This document shows positions 47,393 to 59,173 of a DNA stretch of 64,000 bases, in pieces. The translations under genes were made by a program, and so were the position numbers. The DNA lies in NCBI GenBank assembly GCA_021234155.1, contig JAJEKV010000102.1:1048456-1112455 (forward strand). The letters run 5' to 3'. The stretch's first letter is position 1. Every line of letters starts with the position of its first letter. The notes under the pieces are model-generated. The model was not told where the DNA came from. It saw only the letters and a program-made list of their open reading frames with translations, and searched no databases. This DNA is from Isoetes taiwanensis. Lineage: Eukaryota; Streptophyta; Lycopodiopsida; Isoetales; Isoetaceae.

Positions 47393-47400
47393 ATTGTGAC

Positions 47401-47995
47401 CGAAAATTTAGGAGACTAACTCCTAGTTTTCCGATGCCTTGCCTGGCCAGGTTGACTGGCAACGTCTCTACTCGACAATCGAGTAGAGATGCAAGATAGC
47501 ACGTGCAACGACCTTCCTAAGGAATGAGATCATGTTGAAGAAAGTCCCTCTAGACTATATGTCGATAGATGTCGACCACAAAAAGACAAAAATAGTATGG
47601 TAATAGAAGATCCGGGCCGTTACATTTTCAACTGTCCCTTTGCGAGCTCGGAGCAAGAAAAACAGAGTTTTCACTCCATATTCGTACCTATGTCCCAAAA
47701 GGTGCTTCATAGATGTAGATTAAAAGAAAGGAAAACGGGGTTTTCACCAAATATTCCACACGAATGGGTCAAAAACCATGTGAAAAGCTTTAGATATGTT
47801 CCCGCTCACTGTAAGGACAGAGTGTCTCACAGTATGTACTTGCATTAACAATGCTGGCGGCCAACAGTTCACCAAACTTGTGCTTCTAGCTCCAGCACTC
47901 CGGCAATAAGCTTAAATTACGTCTGTTTGGAAGTTGGAAATCTGAGGCAGAGGTGTTTGGTGGTGGAGATGTGAACTTGAGCACTCTTGAGCGGA
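47401..47995. other. Upstream region of the receptor kinase gene
   Basis: Presumed promoter and 5' UTR of the downstream gene. No clear TATA box or other element can be assigned with confidence. Confidence 0.4.
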
Positions 47996-50900
47996 ATGGT
48001 TTCTTTCAAATGTGTGCACAACGGAGCAGGGCTTTTAGTAGCTTGTATAGTCCTCCTGCTAAGGCACCAGCGTGCATTTGCACAGTCAGGTAAGTTTACT
48101 TCTTCTTCATGCAACCTGTTTCATGGCTGTTATGTCCACTTCAATGAAGGCTTTTGCACATGGCTACTAAAATCTCCACCACCAAACGCCTACATGGCTC
48201 TGCAATATTGTCAAGACTAGTGACAAAATCAGACCAATTAAATGACTCATGTTTCTACATAGTCTTTTGAGTGTTTGAATTGAACATATGTGTTTCTGTT
48301 CATCTCCTAGACCATAAGGGCATGAGTAAACTTCTCATGTCTACTTCTCTGTGTGCCCAGGCCTTAGCATATAGTAGCAAATGTTAGTCTGTTTCAGCCA
48401 CAAGCTACATATTGACCTGCTTCGTTCTGAAACCCTGCACAGATGTCTGACAGAAATAAAGCAAAATTCAAGATTTGAGTCTCTAGTTCCAGTAGAGTTG
48501 TAAAATCCATTCCCTCATATGTCATGACCAAGGTCTGAGGTTTAAGCTAGGGTCTCAATTTTTGTTATACTATAGGATATATAACATGCTTCACCTCACT
48601 AGACTTGCTTTTCTAATTCCAGGTTTTATAAGTCTTGATTGTGGAGGAAATCAGTCATACATTGACAATACAACCACCATCCAGTGGCAACCTGACGACT
48701 CCTTTATTTCTGTTGGCACAAAGGTATCCCTGAGTGTTAATACATCTCGTCAATTGACAACTGTGAGAGCATTCTCAGATAAGAAAAGCTGTTATACCAT
48801 TTCTGTAAATTCAAGCCAGCGATATCTTGCTCGGGCAACATTTCTATATGGAAACTACGATCAAAAGAATAATTTGCCAACATTTGAGCTTTACATAAAC
48901 ACCACGCTTTGGGCTACCATTGTGATTACAGATGCGCAAGCTGAGAAATCCGAAGAGATCATCTTTCTCTCCACTGGCACAGTAGTCTATGTTTGTCTTG
49001 TACAAAACACTGGCATGCCATTCATATCGTCTTTTGAAATAAGACAAGTGGGAGACAATTGGTATTACACAAATTACGAACAATCGACCTATCTTAAGAC
49101 TATTTTAAGGATCAATTTTGGGACCTCCTCGAGAGATGTCATCAGGCATGTGACTGCTTAGAATGGTAGCCTTTTGCACATGCTTTAGCACCTCTAACTA
49201 ACTTCTGTCTTTTGATGGTAATTATGCTAGGTATCCAGATGATACTATAGATCGCATCTGGCAGTCGTACCTTACAAAACCGAATTCTTTATCAATGGAA
49301 GCAGAAGGCACAGAACCACGTAACACTACCCAAACTATCAATATAACTAACGTTCAAGCACCTATGAAAGTCCTACAAACTGCTGTAGTTGGAACAAAGG
49401 GAGATCTGTCATACCGGTTCAACCTGGGTACGACTGACTTTCCTGCAGATTGCTATACAATGGGATACCATGCAGAAATAGAAAATCTTAATAGCTCAGA
49501 AGTTCGAGCGTTTACATTTTATTCTACCGATAACACACTGTACAATGACCAGGTATTTAATATTGCAAAAGACTATGGCACTTTTACTGGTGTGCAGAAA
49601 GGATTTCCCAACATACATTTTGGAGTATATGCAAATGTTAGTTACCAAAAAACTTCATACTCAACTCTTGGCCCTATATTGAATGCTCTTGAAGTCCTTA
49701 AAAAGGTATCAAAACAAGTTCAGACATCATCTGAAGATGGTAAGTGTGAAGAGAATTTCAATTGCCATTTAATTCTAATGCATAATAATTCGGACTTAAT
49801 ATTCCTGCCCGCTTATGCATGGCAGTCAATTCACTCGTTACGTTGAAAGACCAATTTGGCTTGAATGGCACGGGGGATCCATGTGCACCAGCAGTTACTT
49901 GGGACTGGGTCAGTTGTAGCAACAGTTCTGAATGGTTGGTAACAGGAATGTAAGAACTTTTTCTCCTTTAAGACATTTTGTTCACAGATGATGTGCATGC
50001 TGGACATGGATGTTAGATAAGATTCTTAAAATCCTCCTTTATTACAAAGCTAGATGCTGGCATTGATTTTGGGTCTTTCTGGTGAATGTTGACTTCTGGA
50101 AATTCACCACGTTTCACTAGTGTGAAGCTTTGACATAATGATAATTAGTGTTGTAGTTTTCTTGTTTGTTTCTTACACGGTTGCTTGATAATGGATACAA
50201 TGTTGGTGTGACGATGAGCTTCTTACTTTAGGAAGCGGTTAGTTAAATACAAAGTGTGCCTCTTCTTTTGTTTTAAGTTTGTGGGTAAAAATTTTCCTGA
50301 TACTTTTTGCTTGCAGAGTTCTACCAAACAGGAAGTTAAGTGGCATAATACCATCCAGTATCTCTCAGTTGAAAAATCTGGTAGAAATGTAAGGTTAACA
50401 AATGGGCCCCTGGTAGATGTGTTTCTTATTTGTTTAGGAAGCACCTGATCTCGGTTAGTGGATCATTTGGCAGCCAACTAAATGGAAACAATCTGACAGG
50501 AACAATACCAGATTTCAGCTCATTATCCACACTGGAAAAGTTGTACGTTTTGAATGATGCACTTATTGTAAGTATGCATTTGTGAATCTTATTACTGACT
50601 CACTATGATGCCAGGCATTTACAAAACAATCGCCTCAGCGGGTCAATTCCAGAGTCACTTGCCGAAATCAATGGCCTAAAAGAATTGTCAGTATATTTGC
50701 ATTCAAAGGTATTGAAATGTTGCTCATAAGATTGACTATTGACCTTGAATTTCTCTATGGGAAACAACAGATATTTGCAAAATAATCAGCTCAGTGGTAA
50801 AATTCCACAAGGCTTGCTTAATAAACAAGGACTAGATTTCAGGTAGGTCAATGTTGCAAAGTTGTCAAAGTGAAATGGGTGGGACTTTATAAGAGATGAC

Positions 50901-52674
50901 AATATGACATTTATTCTTATTAAATGGATAAATGTATTTCCAGATGGGATAACAACACTGGGCTTTGCTCTACCTGCCACCATTCTAGAAAATCGTTCAT
51001 TGCTGCCCTAGTTGGTGGGATAGTCGGCGGTTTAGTACTCTTGTCTGCTGGCGGTTTTGCTATATATTATATATTCTCTAAGGCTCATCACAAGGAACAA
51101 GGACATCCAACATCTAGTAAGTTAATATTATCTATTTTGCTAGATTTATCAGACTGGATGGGGCTTCGTTGGCCACTGATGCGGTGATGTTCTAGTATCT
51201 GCAAATCCAGGTTGTGCTTTGCATATTTCTCTAATCAGCAGTATACCACAAGATCAAACTCCTAGTCAAGCACAGGTTTTCCAACTCAACGAGCTTACGG
51301 TGGCAACAAACGATTTTAGTATGAAAATTGGTTCAGGTGGTTTTGGCGTTGTTTATTATGGAAAATTGAAAGATGGAACAGATGTTGCCGTAAAAGTTTT
51401 ATCAGAAGAGTCACAACAAGGTGCAAGAGAATTTTTTAATGAGGTAAATAATGTATTGTCAATTTTACGCTAGAGAATGTGACTTCGGATGTCTACTCAA
51501 TAGTTGCCAAATATGTCAGGTAGCCTTGTTATCACGAATACATCACAGAAACCTTGTTAAATTCATTGGCTACTGCCAGTCCAAGGAAGCAAGCATTCTA
51601 GTGTATGAATACATGGAAAAAGGGACATTACGGGACCACTTATATGGTACTACAAATGTGCATTTGATAATACTGTTGTGCTGTTGTATCTAAACAAATG
51701 AAATTACTTGTTTGTGTAAATCATGCTACTTTGCAGTTCTTAAAGATAGGGAACCTCTCGATTGGTCAAGGAGGCTAAGGATTCTCCTTGATGCAGCAAA
51801 AGGTTTGCTAATAATTTCAAATAGAATCCTGAAAAGGTAAGACATTCTAATGTGTGTGCCCTTTAGGATTGGACTATCTCCATAGTGGATGCAATCCTGC
51901 CATTATACATCGGGATGTAAAAAGCAGCAATATCCTTATTGATGGTGGATGGACAGGCAAAGTCTCTGACTTTGGATTATCCAAACATATGGCTGATGGT
52001 GCAAGTCTTGTGTCCACTTCAGTAAGGGGGACACTGGGCTATTTGGATCCCGAGTATCTTTCTGTCCAATGCCCTGTATTTTACTTTGAGGAACAAATCC
52101 CTAACTATCTCTTACATGCAGGTACATTCTACAGCAACGGCTGACACAGAAAAGTGATGTCTACAGTTTTGGAATTGTACTCCTTGAAACACTTTCTGGG
52201 CACAACCCCTACTTTAGTGAGCTGTTTGAGCCTGACTATAGTATTGTGCCATGGGTAAGAAATGGAAACCTGCCTGACCCTATCAAAGGTTTCTGTTATA
52301 GTTTTTGTTTCCTTATTCTTGTTTCTGAACTACAGGCAAGGGAGCTCTTACAGAAGGGCAACATTGGGCAAATCATAGACCTCAAATTTGGGACTTCATA
52401 TAGTTTGGACTCTGTTTGGAAGGTGGCTGAATTGGCAATGCACTGTGTAGAGCCAATAGGATCACAAAGGCCATCAATGGCAGAAGTTGTGAGGGAACTA
52501 AAGGAAGCTTCTGAAATTCAGGATAAACTTACAATATCACAAAACGAAGATAATGATACAAACCTGAAACATGGCCCAAACCTTTCAAGCCCAGGATACT
52601 ATCTGGAATACAGTGCAAAGCTTCCTCAGCTTCCATCTGTAGACTTGCACTTTGAACAGCCAGCTGCACGTTAG
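47996..52674 (+). CDS. Malectin-like / LRR receptor protein kinase (LRR-I, SYMRK/IOS1 type)
   Basis: Fifteen exons join to 2,793 nt (930 aa plus stop) in one frame: 47996-48089, 48623-49145, 49231-49739, 49826-49949, 50317-50388, 50474-50542, 50615-50686, 50771-50842, 50944-51116, 51211-51443, 51520-51646, 51737-51802, 51867-52053, 52122-52254, 52336-52674. Signal peptide ([19 protein letters not shown]). The malectin-like ectodomain starts FISLDCGG and includes [15 protein letters not shown] motif is followed by LRRs on 69-72-bp exons. One membrane helix ([19 protein letters not shown]). The kinase has [21 protein letters not shown] and [10 protein letters not shown], so it is an RD kinase with all catalytic residues. 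Intron 2 uses a GC donor (ATCAG|GCATGT). The family senses ligands at the plasma membrane. The ligand is unknown. Confidence 0.92.
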
Positions 52675-53204
52675 CTGTGCAATATTTGATCAGCTCTCGT
52701 TATTTCTTCTGTATGTAAATAAGAAGAGACCCATAACATTGTGATTAGATCTTGGACGAGCTTTTGGCCCATAGATGCGTCCACATTTGATGGCTTTGCC
52801 CCCTGAGTTTCAGATTACATTTGCAAACTGAGAATAATCATCCAAGGCGAAGATGTAGCAAGAGGACTGGAGGATTGACATGTATTGGCCACAATTTGGA
52901 AAAATGTTATGATGTTTGGTTTAAGTATAACACGGACGAATTACGCAAAAGGTAAAGAATATGAAGCAGATCTTGCAGTTCGTATCGATTGTTGTATGTT
53001 ATTAAGATATGCATAGTTAGGTCATTTGCCCAATCTCACCTAGTAATTACATTCATTCTCCCGGTATGTTCTATATAGATATTGCAAGAGCCATCGTTGC
53101 CTTTTTTCCAAGAATAGCACGACTTTTTATATTCATTTCGTACTACATAGTTCACGCCGGGGCAAGTTTACGCCCCGTGAGGCTTCGAGGCAGCGGCGCC
53201 AGTC
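52675..53204. other. 3' UTR and flank of the receptor kinase gene
   Basis: Follows the TAG at 52672-52674. No other gene seen. The exact poly(A) site cannot be placed. Confidence 0.5.
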
Positions 53205-53336
53205 GGGGTGAAAATAAAGTTACCCTGGTTATAGGTCGTGGCACGATCATGACCGTGGGTTATTCTACGGGATGGAGTCACCAACCATTGGGATTGCGCC
53301 ATATCAGCATAACAAGGGTAACTTTATTTTCACCCC
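53205..53336. repeat. Perfect 22-bp inverted repeat (foldback)
   Basis: The left arm 53205-53226 (GGGGTGAAAATAAAGTTACC + CT) and the right arm 53315-53336 are exact reverse complements with an 88-nt spacer. The short direct sequence CGCCAGTCG flanks both arms (53198-53205 and 53336-53343). It may be a small foldback element or part of a hairpin RNA. The family is not recognised. Confidence 0.8.
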
Positions 53337-53959
53337 GCCAGTCGAGGTGGCCGACCATTCCATAGCCCTGCACAAAAGTTTCTACGTTGTCAGAGATGTT
53401 TGGAAAGGCAATAACATGGAAAATGACAAAAGATTCTGTTTGGTTCTGTACTTTTACTTTGAGTGAATTCACAACATTTTGAGTGAATGTCCAGTAAATC
53501 TGTAGTAGTTGAAATACTAATTCTATATCACAGTGTGCTATACTGAAAATTGCTTAGCATTTCATGTGATAACATAAAGTCTAATAAAGCTAAAGATAAG
53601 GGCATAAAGTACCTGAAATGCTATGTACATAAATGTCGAGAGTACCTGGCTTATAATTGCATTTATAAGCCTTTCCCTAAATGCATTGCATCTTCCACAT
53701 GTTTTCCTAATAGAGCAGCAGAACCTAAAGCTATAATAAAGCTTAAGAATTTTTTAGTCTATTAGAAATATTTTCTACTATTACAATGCTAAGTTTACAA
53801 GAGTAAAAGTTTGCTTTTTTAAAAAAAGAAAAAGGAAAAAAAAAAACCTTGCTTGGTCTGAAACATAGAGATGCTTGAGGTCGCTTCTTGTTGTATCTAT
53901 TTCCATTTTAAAAGTTGCTACTTCTCAATGCTATTATTAATTATTTTCTTAATCCTTCA
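53337..53959. other. Intergenic, no gene recognised
   Basis: AT-rich, with an A-rich run near 53818-53848. No supported coding region. Confidence 0.5.
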
Positions 53960-55950
53960 TGCATAGGATGGGCAAGGGACTTGAATGGGAAGAAGTCAAA
54001 ATCCTCAGAGCCCACCAGAAGGGAAGTTTTGGAGTCAGTTGCAAACATAGCAATTATGAATTCTGCAACACCAATCAAAATTAAAGGCCATATTTTGGGC
54101 AAAGGTGGAAGCGGTATTAGTGGTCCTTGCACGATTATCCAGTTTACGTGAAGAATTCCATGTAAATTTGTGAACGCAAGTGGTTGTTGAAGGAAGAGAA
54201 AAAGAATATTCCAAGTTATGTTGATCTACTGCAGAACTATCTCACACCTTGGACTTGTCTAAGCGGCACATGTCTACAAATGATATCGATGCCAATTTAG
54301 GCCCACTTACAAAGGCATTCAAGATGCAGCACAGGAAAGATGCGGATGAAACAATAGACTGGTGGTTTTATGCATGTGCAATTCCATACAATGGGCCAAT
54401 AATATTTGGTACAAGGATGCTTTTGGAAAGGCAAGGAAAGTTGGAATTGGATATGTGCCACTTTCTTACAATCTTTTGAAAGGCAAGCTACTTATGAATG
54501 GATATAAAATTGTAAATGGTTGGCTAGATCATCTTAAGGAATCATGGAAAATATTTTCTGTCCCTATTTGTGCTGATGGTTGGTCAGATTGCAAAAAAAA
54601 GCCTCTTATAAATTTTGTGGTATCTTCTGTTCAAGGATCATGTTTTTTGAAGAGTGTAGATGCTAATGGGCAATTCAAGGATGCAGATTATCTTTTTGAA
54701 CTCATGACAGATGTTATACTTGAAATTAGAGCAAAGAATGTGGCGCAGGTAATAAATGACAATGCATCTAATTGTGTTAAACTGGGTGGGATGATTGAAG
54801 AGGAATTTCCTTCCATTTTCTATACTTGTTGTTCTTGTCGTTGTCCTGATTTATTATTTGAAGACATTGGTAAGCTTGATTGGCTGCAACCTGTTCTTGT
54901 TGATGTTGAGAAGCTCATCACATTTTTTACGAGAAAGGAATCAGGGCTTGCATTGATTGCTAAATCTTGTAAAAGAGCTTTGGTTAAGTCGACAGCCACA
55001 AGATTTGCATATTCATATATCATGCTTCGCGAGTTGACATGTGAGGGTGTAGAGAACGGCCTCATAAGAATGATCACTGATAACAAATAGATAAATTGGA
55101 AGCATTCACGGTCACATACGGGTAAATGGATGTTTGAATTAGTAAAATGGGTCATTCTTTAGAGAAGCAAGGAATATTTTGACTATTCTTAGTCCACTAT
55201 TGATGTTGTTGCTAGTTTGTGATAGGGAAGGAGCAACAACAGGTCAAATTTATGAGCTTATGAAATCTTTGGCAGCCTCTCTTGATGCACTTGCGATCAA
55301 CTGGATGATGAAAAGATAGCAGTTATTAAGGACTTGATCTTCCATGATCAAGATGACTGTGGCGATAGATGGAAGATGATGAAATCTCCTGTTCATGCTG
55401 TTGCTTATTTATTGCATCTATCTGCAAATCAGATGGAAGACTTGGAATTGATGAAGGGTGGTATTCTTATCTCATGAGGATTACAGGTGGGAATTTGTCA
55501 TTGCAAGCACGAATAAAGGAACAATATTCTTTATTCTGTAGCGGTGGTGACCAACACCTCATGCACTCCTGGCATATGAAAGAGATAAATCCAATAACTT
55601 GGTGGGAGAATTTTGGTGCACCAGTTCCACACTTGCGCATTATGGCATTGAAAGTGTTAAGTCATGGACATCTATCTCGCCATGCGAAAGAGAGTTCTTT
55701 TGCTCAAATTTACACCTTCAAACGGAATAGTCTTCTAGTACCAAATCTTAATCAATTGAATTTTGTACAGACTAACTTTTGATTGCTTAAAAATATTGAA
55801 AATAGAAAATGGAGACACATCGAGCATGATCCAGATAAAAGGTTTGAAGAGAATGAAACATGGTAGCTTGATACGCAGAATGAATTGGATAGAATTGAAG
55901 GTGACCGAAGGATATACTTGCCATCATAGCTCCGACCACATGGACCAGGC
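53960..55950 (+). pseudogene. hAT (Ac-like) transposase, degenerate
   Basis: Spread over several frames. The start is a BED-finger-like region (GLEWEEVKILRAH, SCKHSNYEFC). The longest intact piece (54362-55090) is a DUF659-type domain: FSVPICADGWSDCKKKPLIN, SVDANGQFKDADYLFELM, NVAQVINDNASNCVK. The C-terminal dimerisation region (55590-55900) reads NPITWWENFGAPVPHLRIMA, LKVLSHGHLS, then FKRNSLLVPNLNQLNFVQTN. Domain order and motifs match plant hAT transposases. More than five stops or frameshifts make it inactive. TIRs and the 8-bp duplication were not located. Confidence 0.85.
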
Positions 55951-55986
55951 ATTAGATTATTTTCAAAATTGTATGAGGTAATATCA

Positions 55987-56075
55987 GTGTGAAATGTGCT
56001 GGAGGGATCAATGCATTAAGTCCATTTTGTATCTAAGAACCTACAAAAGGTTTACTAGGTTGAGACTTGAAATCA
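55987..56075 (+). repeat. LTR-like fragment shared with copia C
   Basis: GTTTACTAGGTTGAGACTTG, TGCATTAAGTCC, TCTAAGAACCTACAAA and adjoining bases occur here and, inverted, at about 25560-25650 at the 3' end of copia C. Near-identical over about 85 bp. It suggests that the copia integrase piece downstream belongs to the same family. Confidence 0.75.
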
Positions 56076-56219
56076 CGTCTTCTATTTATATGGAAGTCCC
56101 TTTAGATAGTCGACACGTGTCACTAATCAAAGACTATTTTTATGCCACCTGTTTGCATTCTAAGCTACGTATAATGTATATATTTTCATAGGGAATCGTT
56201 GCATATAATTGAGGTTCTA

Positions 56220-56430
56220 GATAAACGTCTGCAATTACGGAGCCCTCAGTAGTCATTATCTCTGCTTGTCTAGTATCATCATTACTGCAAAGATTTTTCC
56301 CTTGAAAACCTTTCGAGGCAGGGATTTTTTAATCCTAGTAGTAATGATTGTACTAGCCCATTGTATGGGTCCCATGACCTATTGGTCTCCGTAGACGTTA
56401 AAAAAACTATTCTATTCTATTCTATCTAGA
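56220..56430. other. Possible LINE/SINE tail
   Basis: A segment ending in TATTCTATTCTATTCTATCTAG resembles the short-repeat tail of a non-LTR element. No coding part is seen, so the assignment is tentative. Confidence 0.25.
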
Positions 56431-56562
56431 TAATCGACATATGTCATTGCCTTCCTTCTGCCACGTATTCGCATTTTAAGCCACATGTAAATAATATTAA
56501 ATATCATTAATATAATATAATAGGCATAATCATATAAAACCATTCTCATAAATGAAAAGGCA

Positions 56563-56795
56563 CATGTCAATACAAATCCATTGTAATCTAGATCAGATAA
56601 ACCATGTGTCAATTCAACACGTTAATCCCATATTGATTCGTACATTTGCAAATGATGAATTAAGGCACATGTCAATTTGTACGTTACATAATTAATGATG
56701 GATATGCCATATGCATATATACCCAAGGTCGGATCTGCCACGTGACAATCGCAAGGCTTAGGTTTAGTCTAATGTCTACATCACTTAGGTTTTCT
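56563..56795 (+). repeat. Dispersed repeat, copy 1 (about 230 bp)
   Basis: From ACATGTCAATACAAATCCAT through GGATATGCCATATGCATATA to AATGTCTACATCACTTAGG. It matches 60772-61008 in the same orientation with scattered differences. It lies directly upstream of the copia integrase fragment, and copy 2 lies upstream of another copia fragment, so it may be LTR or leader sequence. Confidence 0.8.
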
Positions 56796-56805
56796 ACGAT
56801 GTTGG

Positions 56806-57195
56806 ATGCCTTTTTCTAAGGCCAAGAAAAGAGCTAAGGTTCCTCTTGAATTGGTACATACAGACCTATGTGGTCCACTAAATATTACTGGGATTACTGG
56901 CAAAAAATATTTCATAACCTTTGTTGATGATTTTAGCAGAAAAGCACAAGTTTATTGTCTAAGGAGTAAAGATCTAGCTTTTAAAGCTTTCAAGAGATAT
57001 GCTGCAGAGGTTGAGTGCTCTACTGGAAGAAAGATCAAGTGTGTTCGATCAGACAGAGGAGGTGAGTACATGTCCTTTAAGTTCATAAAGTTTTGTATTG
57101 AAAAGGGAATTAGAAGGCAGTTTACATGCAGCTACACACCTCAGCAAAACGGTGTGGCTGAGAGAAAAAATAAAACAATTCGTGAATATTTCTGA
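56806..57195 (+). pseudogene. Ty1/copia integrase core fragment
   Basis: A frame of 129 codons: LELVHTDLCGPLNITGITGK, then FITFVDDFSRKAQVY, KCVRSDRGGEYMSFKFIKF and YTPQQNGVAERKNKTI. The DDE residues (Asp in HTD, Asp in SDRGG, Glu in AER) are all present, but the protein ends at REYF followed by a stop. Gag, protease and RT are absent around it. Confidence 0.88.
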
Positions 57196-57529
57196 TACAA
57201 GCCCAAGATCTGCTGCTTGCAATAAACCAGGAGTTTATGGGAAGCCAACAACCAAAAGAAGATCTCGAGTTCATATAGATGAAGATATTGCAACAGGCAT
57301 ATCTAAAATGGCAAACAGTTTTGGGAAAAATGAAGCAAGGAAATTGGAGTTCATGAGGGAGGATTCTGTGAAGAAGGCGGAATTGATCAAAGAATTGGAG
57401 ACAATGAGATCAGCTAACAGCTTGAAAATTGCTGAATCAATGGCCACCATGACACAAAACATTTGTCAGATGACAAAAGATACCCTCCTGGAGATTGCCA
57501 AGCTTGCTTCATCGAAATCAAATTCTTAA
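57186..57529 (+). pseudogene. C-terminal coiled-coil ORF joined to the integrase fragment
   Basis: The frame that overlaps the end of the integrase continues as SAACNKPGVYGKPTTKRRSR and a charged helical tail (NEARKLEFMREDSVKKAELI, KELETMRSANSLKIAESMAT, TKDTLLEIAKLASSK) to TAA 57529. This is not copia sequence. The helical, Lys/Glu-rich ending resembles the C-termini of plant Myb/SANT-like DNA-binding proteins, but that is a guess. It reads as a fusion of a retrotransposon piece to another gene's end. Confidence 0.45.
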
Positions 57530-58045
57530 ACTGAGGTATTTCGAGGTTTTTCACCTATCAATTCTATACTCTGTTTTTCTGTTATTCTGTAATACTCTGT
57601 TACAGTAATTCTGTTATTTTGAGATTCTGAGTTGTTGTTACAGGTTTGTCTCATGTGATGTAATGGGTAGGTCATTTTCAATTCTTTATGAATTTTTCTA
57701 TTTGCAAACTGAAGTCGTCTGATATAACAGTCTGCCCCATTAGTTCAAATCCAATAACATGCGTGTTATTGGTCTGGTAGTCATATAATTCCAATATATG
57801 ATTTCAGACCATTATAGATTCTGGTCCAATGTACCATCAGCCAGCAGCACGTAAATGCACCCTCGTATATTGTGCCCACATTATTTCTTCCTTTTTCTAT
57901 TGAGGAATCCAGCAGCCAAACCAAACCAAACACAAACCATTAACATCCAACAAATGAGGAACTTTACGTACGGTATAGATTAAGGAATAAGGGGTGAATA
58001 TGCCTATCCAACAGCTCTCGTTGCCCTACGTCACCCCCCGTGTGA
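57530..58045. other. Intergenic, no gene recognised
   Basis: Includes a run of CTGTTATTCTG repeats at about 57570-57625. No gene. Confidence 0.5.
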
Positions 58046-59173
58046 ATATGCACCCAAACCAAAGGGGGTTTAAGGGGGATTTTAATTTAAATGTGTTGGA
58101 CCCAATGGTTATGTTAATTAATGTCAATGGTAGTTATGTGTTGGTTGTTAATGTCAATGGTTGTTATGTGTTGGGGGATTTAATTTTTATATGTTGGATG
58201 TTAATGGTTTGTGTTGCAAAAAATTTTTTTTGGTTCCCCTCTTGGGCCTTAGGGACGTCCCATTATTCGAAAGTCATAAAGTTTACAACACAAAGAAAAC
58301 CCTCTCGTTATTCTCATACATATTGTTACTTCGCTACAACTATTTCTCTTTCACAATGACACCATTGTTTATCAATCCATATGATTTTGGATGCTCCATC
58401 TCTAGCTTAAAGGTAATGCATGATTCACCTTACGGTTCGATTAAAGTTCCAAACCTACAATATAAATGTATTCTTGTGGCCACTGCTTGACCCGATCTCT
58501 GCGTGACATGGAAAAGGGCGGAATAATCCACCAAGTGTGCATAAGAATCCGTTTGTTGATTGAAGCTAAAGGTCGGGCCGCTATGAACAATCCGGGAAGC
58601 CGAAAATATCCAAGAGTTGAAAGCAAACAGAGGGCCTAAACTTGAATCTGGCAAACAAATCATAGGAAGGAAACAAAAGGGGTTTTGCAAAGACTACATT
58701 GTAGAATCAGAAACCAATACCTTGTAAAAAACATTATGCTAACTCAAGAAACATTAAAAACAAATACCTTTGTAAGTGTGAGCAAAAATCCATCTCGTGG
58801 TAGTAAAATCCACTCCGGCAATAAGAATCCAAGAGGGCAAGTACACATGCACACACATGCACACATGCACATGCACTTGCACTTGCACATGCATATGAAC
58901 ATGCACATGCACACACATGCACATGCATGTGCACATGCACACACATGCACATGCATGTGCACATGCACATGCACACACTTGCATAGTGTTCATGCACAAA
59001 CACATGCAGAGAAAGACAACAACCCTCGGATTTTTCCAACCAACGAAAATCAACGGCCCATAAAGGGTGCACTCTAGAAATACTATTTAGTACACCTTAA
59101 CGAATACAACAACGAAATCATAGAAAAACCATATGAAAAAGCGTATAAAAATCTAAAAGTAACCCCCTGTTAT
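58046..59173 (+). repeat. Large tandem repeat, unit 1
   Basis: Begins TATGCACCCAAACCAAAGGG and ends with GTGCACTCTAGA...AACCCCCTGTTATTATGC. Its first 180 bp are nearly identical to the start of unit 2 (59174). Its end (GTGCACTCTAGA, then ACGAAATCATAGAAAAACC) matches the end of unit 2 near 60318-60418. The boundary holds an AACCCCC...GGGGGTT inverted pair. The interiors differ. The element class is not recognised. Confidence 0.7.
58846..58982 (+). repeat. (CACATG)n-type microsatellite
   Basis: Alternating purine-pyrimidine hexamers CACATG/CACACATG with a few TGTG variants, over about 135 bp. The Met/His and Cys/Met-rich frames here are artefacts of the repeat. Such DNA can adopt left-handed Z form. 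Confidence 0.92.

Noticed and set aside
58734-59072. Cys/His/Met-rich metallothionein-like frames
   Set aside because: Pure translation of the (CACATG)n repeat.
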